A stretch of DNA of 64,000 nt from DASUBV01 sp036501025 (GTDB taxonomy: Bacteria; Actinomycetota; Actinomycetes; Streptosporangiales; Streptosporangiaceae). Made by a program: the position numbers and the translations under genes. The DNA lies in assembly GCA_036501025.1 (NCBI GenBank), contig DASYBB010000101.1:5947-69946 (forward strand), given 5' to 3'. This document shows positions 43,668 through 52,861 of this stretch, piece after piece (the first letter of the stretch is position 1; each line of letters begins with the position of its first letter). Under the pieces are notes generated by a model. It had not been told where the DNA came from. It saw only the letters and a list, made by a program, of their open reading frames with translations, and searched no databases.

Positions 43668-44164
43668 ATCGACCGCCCCCCCAGGCAGGTGAAAGGTACT
43701 CGCCGCCGAGCCCGACCCGCCATGAGTCAGGGTACTCCCGCAAGCCAGCCAAGCCAGGCAAAAGCCTCACTCCGACCTGATTGAACGCCGGCCAGTCCCG
43801 GAGCGGCCATTCGGGTAAGGACGGACAATAGTCCAGACCAGTGCGAAACGCCATCAACTGCTCACCGCTGCATCCCCACAGGGCCGTCCCAGCGGAGGCA
43901 GAGCGCAGTGCCGGGTCGGCCAGATCACCCAGCCGAACGTCCCGACGCGCCCGCGCGGCCCGGTGCGCTGCGGCACTACGACTGAGCAGGTCCCGCGGAC
44001 CAGAGCGAACGCGCCTGCGGCTTGCAGGCGATTCGCGAGTCTCGCCGATAGAGTGCTCACCGATTGGCGCTCTGCTTATCGCGGCGCCGCCGGGCGGTCA
44101 TTAGCCTTCAGCATTTCCTTCCGGACGCCGTGTGCGTCCATTTATGCGAGAGCGGGGACATCAG
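43668..44164. other. Intergenic region without a supported gene
   Basis: About 500 bp between two divergently transcribed genes. Short open frames on both strands are arginine/serine-rich or lack codon bias and ribosome sites, so none is called. The stretch must hold the promoters of the AIM24-like pair (minus) and of the beta-helix protein (plus). No clear operator, repeat or RNA structure stands out. Confidence 0.6.
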
Positions 44165-45343
44165 ATGGCATTCCGCGGATCTCCGGCATTAGGTCGCGCT
44201 GCCGAGCGAGCGATGAGGCCAGGCAGGCGGGCAGCCCGGTGGGGCGCGGCGGGCGCCGCGCTGGCCGCGCTGACCGTAGCCGGGCCGGCGGGCGCCGCGG
44301 CCATCTCGCCGTCCGGGGCCGCGCCCGTCCGGCCCGCCCTGGCGGCGGCCGCGACCATTCCGGTGGGCTGCACCGTCACGGACCTGCGGCACGCGATCAC
44401 ATCGGCACCGAGCAACGCGACCCTCGTCCTGGGTAGCGGCTGCATCTACCGGCTGACCTCGGCACTCCCCCAGATCACGAGGAAGAACCTGACGATCCAG
44501 GGCAGCCACGACACCATCACCCGCACCAGCGGCTCGTTCACGATGCTGACGGTGGCAACGGCCAACCTGACGATCAACCAGCTGACGATGAGCCATGCGC
44601 ACCACGTGAACGGGCTCGGTGGCGCCATCGAAGCCCGCGAGGCCGCGAACGTCACGATCACCAACAGCCGGTTCTCCGGCAACGACTCGACGGCGGGCGG
44701 CGCGATAGATGTCTTCAACTTCAGCCGCCTGACGGTCTCCGACAGCACCTTCGCCGGCAACCAGGCCGCCGCGCAGGGGGGTGCCATCGAGATCGACCAG
44801 CTCGCGAGCGCTGCCGTCACCGGCAGCCTGTTCTCCGGCAACAAGGCGCCGGCGGGCGGGGCCATCGCCGACCTCCACGGCATCCTGACCGTGACCGGGG
44901 CCGCCTCCACCTTCACCGGGAACGTTGTCACCGGGCTGGGTGGTGCCATCGTCGACAGTCAGGGCTCGCTCAACGTCGCGAACGCATCGTTCCGCGGCAA
45001 CACGGCCGGCGCGGGCGGGGCGATCTATGTCAATGGCGCGGCGGCCGCCGTGAGCAACAGCGGCTTCACCGCCAACCACGCCATTGGCGACGGCGGAGCC
45101 GTCTACACCCAGACGCTGCTGAACCTGACCGGCGACTCGATGTCCGGCAACCGCGCTGACGGCACCGGCGGCGCCGTCGAGGTCGGTGCGGTCGGCAACG
45201 CGACCTTGTCAGCGACGCACATCTCCGGCAACACCGCCGGCACCGACGGCGGCGGCGTCAAGAACCATGGCACCGCCAGCCTGACCGACGGCAGCCTCGT
45301 CACGCTCAACCGCCCGGACAACTGCTCGGGCCTGACGTGCTGA
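44165..45343 (+). CDS. Secreted right-handed parallel beta-helix protein
   Basis: A 392-residue exported protein. The N-terminus has basic residues and a hydrophobic core with AGAA-type cleavage region (AALTVAGPAGAAA). After a short linker come repeated coils of about 20-25 residues with the pattern GGAI....N.T.S.F.GN (GGAIEAREAANVTITNSRFSGN, GGAIVDSQGS, GGAVEVGAV), typical of polymorphic-membrane-protein-like/pectate-lyase-type beta-helices. Ca or polysaccharide binding is possible, but no lyase active site is recognised. ATG 44165 follows GGGGA by 7 bases; earlier ATGs at 44132 and 44144 lack such a site. It probably acts in the cell wall or medium. Confidence 0.8.
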   Translation: MAFRGSPALGRAAERAMRPGRRAARWGAAGAALAALTVAGPAGAAAISPSGAAPVRPALAAAATIPVGCTVTDLRHAITSAPSNATLVLGSGCIYRLTSALPQITRKNLTIQGSHDTITRTSGSFTMLTVATANLTINQLTMSHAHHVNGLGGAIEAREAANVTITNSRFSGNDSTAGGAIDVFNFSRLTVSDSTFAGNQAAAQGGAIEIDQLASAAVTGSLFSGNKAPAGGAIADLHGILTVTGAASTFTGNVVTGLGGAIVDSQGSLNVANASFRGNTAGAGGAIYVNGAAAAVSNSGFTANHAIGDGGAVYTQTLLNLTGDSMSGNRADGTGGAVEVGAVGNATLSATHISGNTAGTDGGGVKNHGTASLTDGSLVTLNRPDNCSGLTC

Positions 45344-45550
45344 GCGCCGGGCCCGGATAGCCAGTTAACGACTGCCCAGCCGCGGTAGGAAACACGCACT
45401 CTCCTACGAGGCCACGCGTACCCGGCGGCTCGGATAGGAGGCGCAGCGGCCCGTCAGTACACCGAATGCTTCGACTCTCATCGAATCGTCCGTAGCTTAC
45501 CGTTTTCTCGTCAGCGGAAAGCCGCGACCGAGGCGGGATGGGAGCTGATC

Positions 45551-46525
45551 ATGCCTGAGCAGCGCCGGGTTGCCGACGTGGGCTTTCACGCCGGCGAGCT
45601 GGCCGTGCAGCAGCAGGCCGGGGTCGGGGCTCAGGCGGGCCGCCTGGCTGGGATGCTGGCGCCGGCCGGGCTGGATGGGGGGATCGCCCGGTTCCTGGCC
45701 GACCGGACGTTCGCCGCGCTGACCGGGCGGGACCGGGACGGCCGGCTGTGGGTCGCGCCGCTGACCGGGCCCGCCGGCTTCCTCAACGTCACCTCGCCGT
45801 CCACGCTCGGCATTGGCACGAGGCTCCCGGCCGGCGACCCGCTGCGCGGGCTGCCGGCGGGTCAGCAGGTCGGGCTGGTCGTGGTCGAGTTCGCCGCCCG
45901 CCGGCGCGTCCGCATCAACGGGACGCTGATCCAGTCCGGACCAGGGCAGCTGGTCATCGAGGCCGAGCAGGCCTACGGGAACTGCCCCCAGTACATCCAG
46001 CAGCGGGTCCTGGTCCCCGATCACCTGGACCCGGCCGGGGCCGGCCAGGTGCGACACGCCAGCGCGCTCGGCCCTGAGGACATGGAGCTGATCACGGCTG
46101 CGGATACCTTCTTCCTCGGCACCACGCACCCCGGCCGGGGCAGCGACGCCTCCCACCGAGGCGGCCCGCCGGGGTTCGTCCGCGTGGAGGGGGGCCAGCT
46201 GTGGTGGCCCGACTATCCCGGCAACAACATGTTCAACAGTTTCGGCAACCTCGCCCTGGACCCCGAAGCCGCGCTGCTGTTCCTCGACTTCGCCACCGGC
46301 CGCACCCTCCAGCTCACTGGCACCGCCGAGGTCGAGTGGACCGCACCCGGCCGGCCCGGCGACGACGGGCGCACCGGCCGCCGCGCTCGCTTCACCGTGC
46401 AGCGACTCGTCGCCGGCCGCCTGCTGGCCGCACGGCAGGCCGCCCACAGCCCTTATCCGCGCAACCCAGGTCTCACCGGCATGACCGGGATAGGTCAATC
46501 CCGAGCTCCTGAGCGAACCCCGTGA
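45551..46525 (+). CDS. Pyridoxamine 5'-phosphate oxidase-fold family protein
   Basis: A 324-residue flavin/FMN-binding split-barrel protein of the MSMEG/COG3576-like long group. Typical segments are FLADRTFAALTGRDRDGRLWVAPLTGPAGFLNV near the start, RVRINGTLI in the middle, and NNMFNSFGNLALDPEAALLFLDFATGRTLQLTGTAEVEW in the second half. Members bind FMN, F420 or haem; the cofactor here is not readable. ATG 45551 has GGGAG 7 bases before it. Its last 53 bases overlap the 3' end of the convergent ArsR-type regulator gene. Confidence 0.83.
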   Translation: MPEQRRVADVGFHAGELAVQQQAGVGAQAGRLAGMLAPAGLDGGIARFLADRTFAALTGRDRDGRLWVAPLTGPAGFLNVTSPSTLGIGTRLPAGDPLRGLPAGQQVGLVVVEFAARRRVRINGTLIQSGPGQLVIEAEQAYGNCPQYIQQRVLVPDHLDPAGAGQVRHASALGPEDMELITAADTFFLGTTHPGRGSDASHRGGPPGFVRVEGGQLWWPDYPGNNMFNSFGNLALDPEAALLFLDFATGRTLQLTGTAEVEWTAPGRPGDDGRTGRRARFTVQRLVAGRLLAARQAAHSPYPRNPGLTGMTGIGQSRAPERTP

Positions 46526-47216
46526 CACCGTCCGGCGTGACCTGGACGCGCTGCTTCTTCTGCCGCCGCACCCAGCCGAGCTCGACGAACCGGGCCAGCA
46601 GGGCGCGGCCCAGGGCGCCCGAAAGATGCGGGCTCTCCTCCGTGGAGTCCGAGTGGTGCCGCACGGGTCGCCGGCTGGGCGGGACGACTACTCCCAGCTG
46701 CTCCAGAAAGGCACAGCCCTGAGCAGTGATCAGGTACCGGACCTCGCTGTCGGAGGTCCCGCCGGCCGGCTCGAGGTGGCCCCGCTCGACCATGGCCCGC
46801 ATCATCTCTACGCCCAGCCGGCCGGCGATGTGGTCGTAGCAGACCCGGGCCTCCCGCCAGGCTCGGGCGCGCTGGCTCTGCTCGAGCGACCGGACGGGGA
46901 GGGCCGGCGCGAGCCGCTCCAGCGCCTCGATAAGGACGCCGACCTCAGGACCGGCCAGCCGGTAGTTGCGACGCCGGCCCGCGGCCTCGACCACGAGCAG
47001 GCCGCCCGCGGTGAGCTTGTGCAGATGGCTGCTCGCGGTGGCCGGGCTGACGCCCGCCTCCGCCGCCAGGCCGCTGGCCGGCAGAGCCCGGCCATCGCCC
47101 AGGGCGAGCAGCATCCGGCACCTGGCCGGATCGGCTACGAGCGCCCCGACCTGAGCCAGGTCCCGCCCGCCGGTCGCGGTCCGCAGTGGTGCCGGCTTTC
47201 CTGCGGTCGATGACAC
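46473..47216 (-). CDS. ArsR-type helix-turn-helix regulator
   Basis: A 247-residue regulator. The winged helix is near residues 20-90: ADPARCRMLLALGDGRALPASGLAAEAGVSPATASSHLHKLTAGGLL, then GRRRNYRLAG. The C-terminal half has no metal site I recognise and may sense a ligand (helical, with a DHIAGRLGVEMMRAMVERG segment). Start at GTG 47216 by family alignment; no good ribosome site, so it is approximate. It is convergent with the PNPOx-fold gene, overlapping it by 53 bp, and lies next to the D-2-hydroxyacid dehydrogenase gene. Target genes are unknown. Confidence 0.82.
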   Translation of the reverse strand: MSSTAGKPAPLRTATGGRDLAQVGALVADPARCRMLLALGDGRALPASGLAAEAGVSPATASSHLHKLTAGGLLVVEAAGRRRNYRLAGPEVGVLIEALERLAPALPVRSLEQSQRARAWREARVCYDHIAGRLGVEMMRAMVERGHLEPAGGTSDSEVRYLITAQGCAFLEQLGVVVPPSRRPVRHHSDSTEESPHLSGALGRALLARFVELGWVRRQKKQRVQVTPDGVTGFAQELGIDLSRSCR

Positions 47217-47257
47217 ACACCGACCGTACCTTCCTGGCGCTGGTCCAGCTCAAGCGC

Positions 47258-48295
47258 CTAGTAGCCCTTGTCGCGTGAATACACATTCCGCAGGGGGCTT
47301 CCGTCCAGCCAGCGCCGTAGATTGTCGCAGAAGATGTCAGTGATGACGTCATTCTCTTGCTCGACCGTTGACGCTGAGTGCGGCGAGATGACTACGGTGG
47401 GCATATCCCAGAGCGGCGACTCCTTCGGCAGGGGCTCAGCTGCGGCTACATCGAGGAAGGCGCCGCCGAGCTGGCCGGAGGACAGGGCCGCGGTCATGGC
47501 ATCCTCGTCGACCACCTGGCCGCGGGAGATGTTGACGAGAATGGCGCCCCGCGGCAGCAGCCCCAGTCGCCGGGCGCTGATCAGGCCCTGCGTCTCGGCG
47601 GTGAGCGGGCAGCACAGGATGAGGGCCTCAGCAGCCGGGAGGAGACTGTCCAGCTCGCTGATGCCTGCCACCCGGGCGGCGGTAACGCCCTCCGCGCGGC
47701 TGGCATCGCGGGCCACTCCCCACACCTCGGCGCCAACTGCGGTCAGCAGCGCGGCGACCTTGCGCCCCACCTGCCCGAGGCCAACGACGACGGCCCGACG
47801 GCCCGCGAGCTGACGCGCTGTGTATCGCTGCCAGCTGTGCTCGCGCTGCTGCCCGGCGAGGTAGGGCAGTTCCTTGGTGAAGTAGAGCACGCCGGTCAGG
47901 GCGAACTCGGCCAGGGGCGTGGCATGCACGCCGGCCGCCGTGGTGAACACGATGTCGCTGCGGTCCAGCCCGGTGCGCTCCATGAACTGGCCGATCCCCG
48001 AGCTGGTGGCCTGTACCCAGCGCAGCTGCGGGCAGTTCGTCGCCATGTCCGCCGGGGCGCGCCAGTCGAAATCGAAGCTGATATCGGCGGCCGCGAGCAT
48101 GGCCGCCCACCTGTCATTCTGCTCGGCCGTGAGGTCGCGCGGCGGGCCGTGGTGGTCGGCCTGATAACGCGGCACCGGCAGCAGCTCCGGCGCGTTCAGC
48201 ACCTCAATACGCGGATCAACGCCGGCGATCCGGCGGACGTGCTCCGCCTCGAGGGCGGATGCGATCAACACGCGGACGGCTCCAGGCTCGCTCAT
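47258..48295 (-). CDS. D-isomer-specific 2-hydroxyacid dehydrogenase
   Basis: A 345-residue NAD-dependent dehydrogenase. The Rossmann motif VVGLGQVGRKV is at residues 170-180. Catalytic Arg is in the ILVNISRGQVVDEDAM stretch near 240, Glu in the AAAEPLPKESPLW region and His in SPHSAS near 300. ATG 48295 with AGGAG 4 bases upstream is preferred over ATG 48310. It is divergent from the GntR regulator that leads the transporter operon, and may convert the 2-oxo acid formed by the operon's aminotransferase to a D-hydroxyacid, or act in reverse. The substrate is inferred. Confidence 0.9.
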   Translation of the reverse strand: MSEPGAVRVLIASALEAEHVRRIAGVDPRIEVLNAPELLPVPRYQADHHGPPRDLTAEQNDRWAAMLAAADISFDFDWRAPADMATNCPQLRWVQATSSGIGQFMERTGLDRSDIVFTTAAGVHATPLAEFALTGVLYFTKELPYLAGQQREHSWQRYTARQLAGRRAVVVGLGQVGRKVAALLTAVGAEVWGVARDASRAEGVTAARVAGISELDSLLPAAEALILCCPLTAETQGLISARRLGLLPRGAILVNISRGQVVDEDAMTAALSSGQLGGAFLDVAAAEPLPKESPLWDMPTVVISPHSASTVEQENDVITDIFCDNLRRWLDGSPLRNVYSRDKGY

Positions 48296-48450
48296 GTGGC
48301 TCCTCACCATGCGGGACCCGGCTCTTCAGCCGGGCCGGTTGACTCCGAAATATGGACCTATCTCCCCATAGGGGACTCGCCTCAGAAACTGCAGGCGGGG
48401 CCTGCTGCGTGACCTCGTTCCATCTGACGGATATTTCCCCAGCTAACGGG

Positions 48451-48469
48451 CTTGTGCTGACATAACAAG
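48451..48469. promoter_or_regulatory. Candidate GntR operator (CTTGT-9-ACAAG)
   Basis: CTTGTGCTGACATAACAAG is an inverted repeat with 5-bp arms and a 9-base centre, lying 18 bp before the GntR start and in the divergent promoter region with the hydroxyacid dehydrogenase. FCD-type GntR repressors bind short dyads of this size near their own promoters. Confidence 0.4.
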
Positions 48470-48487
48470 ATCAGCTAGCTTCCATGT

Positions 48488-49189
48488 ATGCAAGATGATT
48501 GTCAACAAGCCGACGGTTCACGATGGCCGTCGATCAGGCGACGAAGCCTGGCTGACGAGGTCACCGACCAGCTCCGCGATGTCATCTTGACCGGCGGCCT
48601 TCAGCCGGCTGATCACGTGGGCGAGGTGGAGATCTCGCAGCGGCTGCGTGTCAGCCGCGGCCCGGTGCGCGAGGCCCTGGTCCGGCTTGAGCAGGAAGGA
48701 CTGGTCAGCAGCGAGCTGCACCGGGGGGCCACGGTCGTGGACTTCGCCCGGGCGGATATCGCGCAACTCGCGACGCTGCGGGTCGCGCTCGAAGAACTGG
48801 CCATGTCCGAGGCGGCGCGCAACGCAACAGACGCTGACCTGGCCAAACTCGACGACGTGGTCGAGCGGATGCGCTCCGTACGGACAACCGACGCCGAGAT
48901 CTCGCTGGTGCGGCTGGACGTCGAGTTCCACGATCTCGTCTACCAGACGGCTCGCCATGACCGGCTGTACGCGGCATGGGCCACGATCCGCTCTCAGGTA
49001 ACACTGTCGCTGCTGCGCCGCCGGGTCCTCAACCAGGATTACGCCGCTCTCGTCGTCGATGAGCACGCGGCGCTGGCCAGCACGCTGGCCAGCCGGGACG
49101 CAGCACAGGCCAGGAGCGAGGCGACGGTGCACGTCCAGGGCGCCTACACCCGACTCCTCGCCGCGTACGACGGCAAGGGCTTCAAGTAG
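48488..49189 (+). CDS. GntR family (FadR subfamily, FCD) transcriptional regulator
   Basis: A 233-residue regulator with a winged helix at about residues 20-85 (SLADEVTDQLRDVILTGGLQP, RLRVSRGPVREALVRLEQEGL) and an all-helical FCD effector domain (LRVALEELAMSEAARNATDAD, DVEFHDLVYQTA with metal-site Asp and His, VDEHAALASTLASRD). FCD members sense carboxylic or amino acids. It precedes the ABC transporter genes by 92 bp on the same strand and is divergent from the D-2-hydroxyacid dehydrogenase, so it likely controls both units. Confidence 0.92.
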   Translation: MQDDCQQADGSRWPSIRRRSLADEVTDQLRDVILTGGLQPADHVGEVEISQRLRVSRGPVREALVRLEQEGLVSSELHRGATVVDFARADIAQLATLRVALEELAMSEAARNATDADLAKLDDVVERMRSVRTTDAEISLVRLDVEFHDLVYQTARHDRLYAAWATIRSQVTLSLLRRRVLNQDYAALVVDEHAALASTLASRDAAQARSEATVHVQGAYTRLLAAYDGKGFK

Positions 49190-49281
49190 CCGTCGAATAA
49201 CCCATCGGCTCGCAACGCGGCTCCCCTGTCCGGGGACCGCGCTCTGCGAGCATCCGTCCGCTCAACCGTTTCGGTGGTCTC

Positions 49282-50895
49282 ATGTCACGAATACTTAGAA
49301 ATGCCAGCATCGCCGCCAGCGTGGTCGCGCTGCTCGGCACCGCTGCCGCCTGCGGCTCCTCGGGGTCAGGCTCCAGTTCGGGGGCAGCCTCCTCGTCGGG
49401 CCAGACCCTGGTCGTCAACAGCGCTTTCGTATTTACCACCAAGGATGCCGACCCCGCCCGCGGCGGCGTCGACTTCAGCGCGGTGCCCATCTTCCACGCG
49501 ATGTACGACACGCTCGTGACGTTCGCCAACGGCGACTACACCAAGCCGGTCCCCTCGCTGGCATCCAGCTATACCGCCACGGCCAATGACACGACGTTCA
49601 CCTTCACGCTTCGCAGCGGCGTGAAATTCTCCAACGGAGATCCGGTCACCTCGGCCGACGTGGTCTTCTCGCTGCTGCGCCTTGAGTACCTCGAGGACAC
49701 GCCGTCGTACCTGATGGCGGGAGTGACGTCGGTCACCGCCCCGTCCGCTTCCACCGTCGTCATCAAGACCGCCGCGCCCGACCCGGCGCTGCCGTACGTG
49801 CTGACGAACCCGGCGATGGGAATCACGGACGCCAAGGTCGTGAAGGCTCACGGCGGAACTGACGCGCCCGATGCCGCCAAGACCGACAGCGCAACCAGCT
49901 TCCTGGACACCACCTCGGTCGGCACCGGCCCGTATGTGCTGAAGACCTTCAGCGCATCAGCGCAGGTGGTCCTGACCGCCAATCCGCATTACTGGGGACC
50001 GGACACGCCCCACTTCAAGACGGTTGTCTACGCCGCGGTCGACCCGTCCACCCAGGCGCTCGACATTCAGCGCGGCACCAATCAGGTCGCGCTGGACATC
50101 CCGACGACCCAGGCCTCGGGCATGAAGAGCCAGCACGGGCTGTCGGTTCAGCTGTTCAGCTCGCCCATCTCTTACTTCCTGTTCGTCAGCGACAAGGCCG
50201 CGACCTCGTCGGTCACGGCTAACCCCGACATCCAGAACGCGATCCGCTACGGGCTGGACTACCCCGGCCTGGTGTCGCTGGCCGGACCGGGCAGCGTGCG
50301 GGCCGCGGGCATCGTTCCGCCGGGCTTCCTCGGGGCGCTGTCGGACTCCGACGCGATCCAGACTGATCTGGCCAAGGCCCGCCAGTACGTGAAGGCCAGC
50401 CATATTTCGGATCCGAAGATCCAGCTCGCCTACACCACGGGCACCACGGCCACGGCGCAGACCTTGGCCAGCCGGATTCAGTCAAGCCTGGCCAAGATCG
50501 GCATCACGGTGACGCTCGATCCCCAGTCGTCCATCGTCGGCGTCCAGAACTACCGCGGCGGCAAGGACCAGATGGGCCTGTTCAACTGGGCGCCCGACTA
50601 CCCCGACCCGAATGACTACCTGGCCTTCGTCCCGGGCGGGACGGTGGGGCTCCGGGCCGGCTGGCCGGCGTCCGCCAGCTCGGCCCTCGCCAGCCAGGCC
50701 ACCCAGGCCGGGAACACGACCGATCAGGCGCTGCGCGGCACGCGGTTCGTCGCGCTCCAGAAGGCGCTGAACCTCGAGTCGCCCATCTACCCGCTGGTGT
50801 TCCCCGGCGAGTCGATCGTCACCACGTCGAACCTGACTGGAGCGCAGTTCAGTTCCGTCTGGTACCTCGACTTCAGCCAGATTAAGAGCAAGTGA
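49282..50895 (+). CDS. ABC transporter substrate-binding lipoprotein (family 5)
   Basis: A 537-residue lipoprotein. The signal ends in LGTAAAC (Cys24), followed by a Ser/Gly linker and the family-5 binding fold (TFTFTLRSGVKFSNGDPVTSADV, LTANPHYWGPDTPHFKTVV, GLFNWAPDYPDPNDYLAF). It is not a recent copy of the other binding protein at 18963. It captures peptides or similar compounds. The permease gene begins at once (GTGA overlap) and contains a strong hairpin at its start. Confidence 0.92.
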   Translation: MSRILRNASIAASVVALLGTAAACGSSGSGSSSGAASSSGQTLVVNSAFVFTTKDADPARGGVDFSAVPIFHAMYDTLVTFANGDYTKPVPSLASSYTATANDTTFTFTLRSGVKFSNGDPVTSADVVFSLLRLEYLEDTPSYLMAGVTSVTAPSASTVVIKTAAPDPALPYVLTNPAMGITDAKVVKAHGGTDAPDAAKTDSATSFLDTTSVGTGPYVLKTFSASAQVVLTANPHYWGPDTPHFKTVVYAAVDPSTQALDIQRGTNQVALDIPTTQASGMKSQHGLSVQLFSSPISYFLFVSDKAATSSVTANPDIQNAIRYGLDYPGLVSLAGPGSVRAAGIVPPGFLGALSDSDAIQTDLAKARQYVKASHISDPKIQLAYTTGTTATAQTLASRIQSSLAKIGITVTLDPQSSIVGVQNYRGGKDQMGLFNWAPDYPDPNDYLAFVPGGTVGLRAGWPASASSALASQATQAGNTTDQALRGTRFVALQKALNLESPIYPLVFPGESIVTTSNLTGAQFSSVWYLDFSQIKSK

Positions 50896-51962
50896 CACTT
50901 GCCGTTCGCGGGGCCCGGGTCCTCAAGAGGACCCGGGCCCGGCACCCGGTCTCTGTCTTCGTCCTGCGCCGGCTGCTGGCGCTGGCCGGGCTGGCGATCG
51001 GGATCAGCCTGGTGTCGTTCACGCTCACCCAGCTCGTGCCCGGCGATCCGGCCATCGCCAACCTGGGGCAGCAGGCGGGCAACAATCCGGCCGCCGTCCG
51101 CGCCTTCGACGTGAAGTACGGGCTCGACAAGCCCCTGCCGGAGCAGTACCTGATCTACGTGGGCCGCCTGGCGCACGGGGACCTCGGCGTCTCGGAGCAG
51201 ACCGAGCGGCCAGTCCTCACCGACCTGGGCTCCTACGCCCCGGCGACGGCCGAGCTGGCCCTCACGGCCATGTTCATCGCGATCGTCGCCGGCGTTACCC
51301 TCGGCATGCTCGCCGCGCTGCGCCGGGACGGATGGCTGGACCAGACCGTGCGCATCTTCACCCTCATCGGCGTGTCCGTGCCAATTTTCTGGCTTGCCCT
51401 GCTGGCGCTGTACGTGTGTTACCTCCGGCTGGGCATCCTGCCCGGCGTCGGCCGGCTGAACGCGGCCGCCGTCGCCCCTCCCCATGTCACCGGCTTCTAC
51501 ACCATCGACAGCCTGCTCGCCGGCCAGTGGTCGACGTTCACCGACGCGCTGTCGCACCTGATCCTGCCCGCCCTCGTGCTGGCGGCGCCCGTGACCAGCC
51601 TGATCACCAGGTTCACCCGCGCCGCGGTGCTGGAGGTGCTCAGCAACGACTACGTGCAGGCGGCCAGGGCCAAGGGCCTGCCGCCGCGTACCGTTCTCCC
51701 CCGGCACGTGCTGCGAGCGGCCCTGCCCTCCGTCATCACCGTGGCGGGGCTAGCTCTGGCCAACGTCCTGACGGGCACCGTCCTGGTCGAGCAGATCTTC
51801 TCGTGGCCCGGCATCGGCCAGTACGCCTACAACAGCGCGACCAACCTTGACCTGCCCGCCATCATGGGAGTGACGCTCTTCGTGGCCATTGTCTACACCC
51901 TCACGAACCTGGTCGTCGACGTGCTGTACACCGTCATTGACCCGCGGGTGCGCCTGTCATGA
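50892..51962 (+). CDS. ABC transporter permease (DppB-like)
   Basis: A 356-residue permease. After a basic N-terminus come VFVLRRLLALAGLAIGISLV, then LTQLVPGDPAIANLG, the DppB signature. The coupling loop is NDYVQAARAKGLPPRTVLPRHVLRAALPS. The start is GTG 50892, overlapping the binding-protein stop. No alternative start lies between the hairpin at 50911-50940 and the first helix, so the hairpin is inside the coding region. It overlaps the next permease as ATGA. Confidence 0.9.
   Translation: MTLAVRGARVLKRTRARHPVSVFVLRRLLALAGLAIGISLVSFTLTQLVPGDPAIANLGQQAGNNPAAVRAFDVKYGLDKPLPEQYLIYVGRLAHGDLGVSEQTERPVLTDLGSYAPATAELALTAMFIAIVAGVTLGMLAALRRDGWLDQTVRIFTLIGVSVPIFWLALLALYVCYLRLGILPGVGRLNAAAVAPPHVTGFYTIDSLLAGQWSTFTDALSHLILPALVLAAPVTSLITRFTRAAVLEVLSNDYVQAARAKGLPPRTVLPRHVLRAALPSVITVAGLALANVLTGTVLVEQIFSWPGIGQYAYNSATNLDLPAIMGVTLFVAIVYTLTNLVVDVLYTVIDPRVRLS
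50911..50940 (+). other. Perfect 14-bp hairpin at the lipoprotein/permease junction
   Basis: The arms GGGCCCGGGTCCTC and GAGGACCCGGGCCC pair fully around an AA centre, or 13 pairs with a CAAG tetraloop. It starts 15 bases after the binding-protein stop, inside the first codons of the permease. Such structures often protect the upstream mRNA or reduce downstream expression, giving an excess of binding protein over membrane subunits. There is no U-tract. Confidence 0.7.
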
Positions 51963-52861
51963 CGGCGGTGCAGGCACCAGGCCGGCGACTGCCCGTCCTG
52001 CGGCGCCCCCGGGTACCGCAGCGGTGGCGCAAGCCGCTCCTGGTCACCGGTGCCGTCATCATCGGGCTGTGGGTGATCATCGCGATCCTGTCGCCGTGGC
52101 TCACTCCGGACAGCCCGCTGGCCCAGGGCTCCCAGCTGCTGATGCCGCCGTCGGCGCACCACTTGTTCGGCACGGACGAGAACGGCCGCGACGTCCTCAG
52201 CCGCGTCATCGCCGGCGCGCGGGTATCGCTCCCGCTGGGCACCCTGCTGGTCATCCTGGAGCTCGTCATCGGCGGCACCCTCGGCGCGCTGGCGGGGTAC
52301 TTCGGCGGCTGGGTCGACGAGGTCATCATGCGCCTCACCGACCTCGTATTCGCGTTCCCGACCATCCTGCTGGCCATGGTCGTCGTCGCCGCCCTCGGCC
52401 CCGGCCTGACGCACTCGGTGATCGCGGTGGCGGCGGTGGGCTGGCCGGTGCAGGCCCGGGTCGTCCGCAGCCTGGTCCGCACGACGATGCAGGCCGACTA
52501 TGTGGCAGTCAGCCGGCTGCTGGGATCATCCTCCGCCCGTGCGCTGCGCCTGGACGTCGTGCGCAACGTTCTTGGTCCGGTCGTGGTCCTGGCCACGCTC
52601 GGCATCGGGAACGCCATCCTGCTCCTGGCCGGGCTGTCCTTCCTCGGGCTGGGCGCCCGGCCGCCCACGGCCGAATGGGGGTCGATGATCGCCTCCGGCT
52701 CGCTGAACTTCCAGGACTGGTGGCTGGCCACCTTCCCCGGCCTGGCCATCCTCACCGTGGTCGCCGGGTTCAACTTCCTGGGCGACGGCCTGCGGGACGC
52801 GCTGGACCCGCGCTCCTTCCTGGACGAGGCGCTCCCCGGCGGCCGGGCGGTGGAGACGTGA
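51959..52861 (+). CDS. ABC transporter permease (DppC-like)
   Basis: A 300-residue permease. It begins with a basic cytoplasmic tail (PVLRRPRVPQRWRKPLLVTGAV), then a first helix, and HHLFGTDENGRDVLSRVIAGARVSL, the DppC signature. The coupling loop is DYVAVSRLLGSSSARALRLDVVRN. It ends with LNFLGDGLRDALDPRSF. ATG 51959 overlaps the previous stop, and its own stop overlaps the ATPase start (GTGA). Unlike the first transporter in this window, the permease is not fused to an ATPase. Confidence 0.92.
   Translation: MTAVQAPGRRLPVLRRPRVPQRWRKPLLVTGAVIIGLWVIIAILSPWLTPDSPLAQGSQLLMPPSAHHLFGTDENGRDVLSRVIAGARVSLPLGTLLVILELVIGGTLGALAGYFGGWVDEVIMRLTDLVFAFPTILLAMVVVAALGPGLTHSVIAVAAVGWPVQARVVRSLVRTTMQADYVAVSRLLGSSSARALRLDVVRNVLGPVVVLATLGIGNAILLLAGLSFLGLGARPPTAEWGSMIASGSLNFQDWWLATFPGLAILTVVAGFNFLGDGLRDALDPRSFLDEALPGGRAVET

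Noticed and set aside
43841..44104. Plus-strand frame upstream of the beta-helix gene
   Set aside because: Arg/Ser-rich composition without codon bias; best seen as non-coding.
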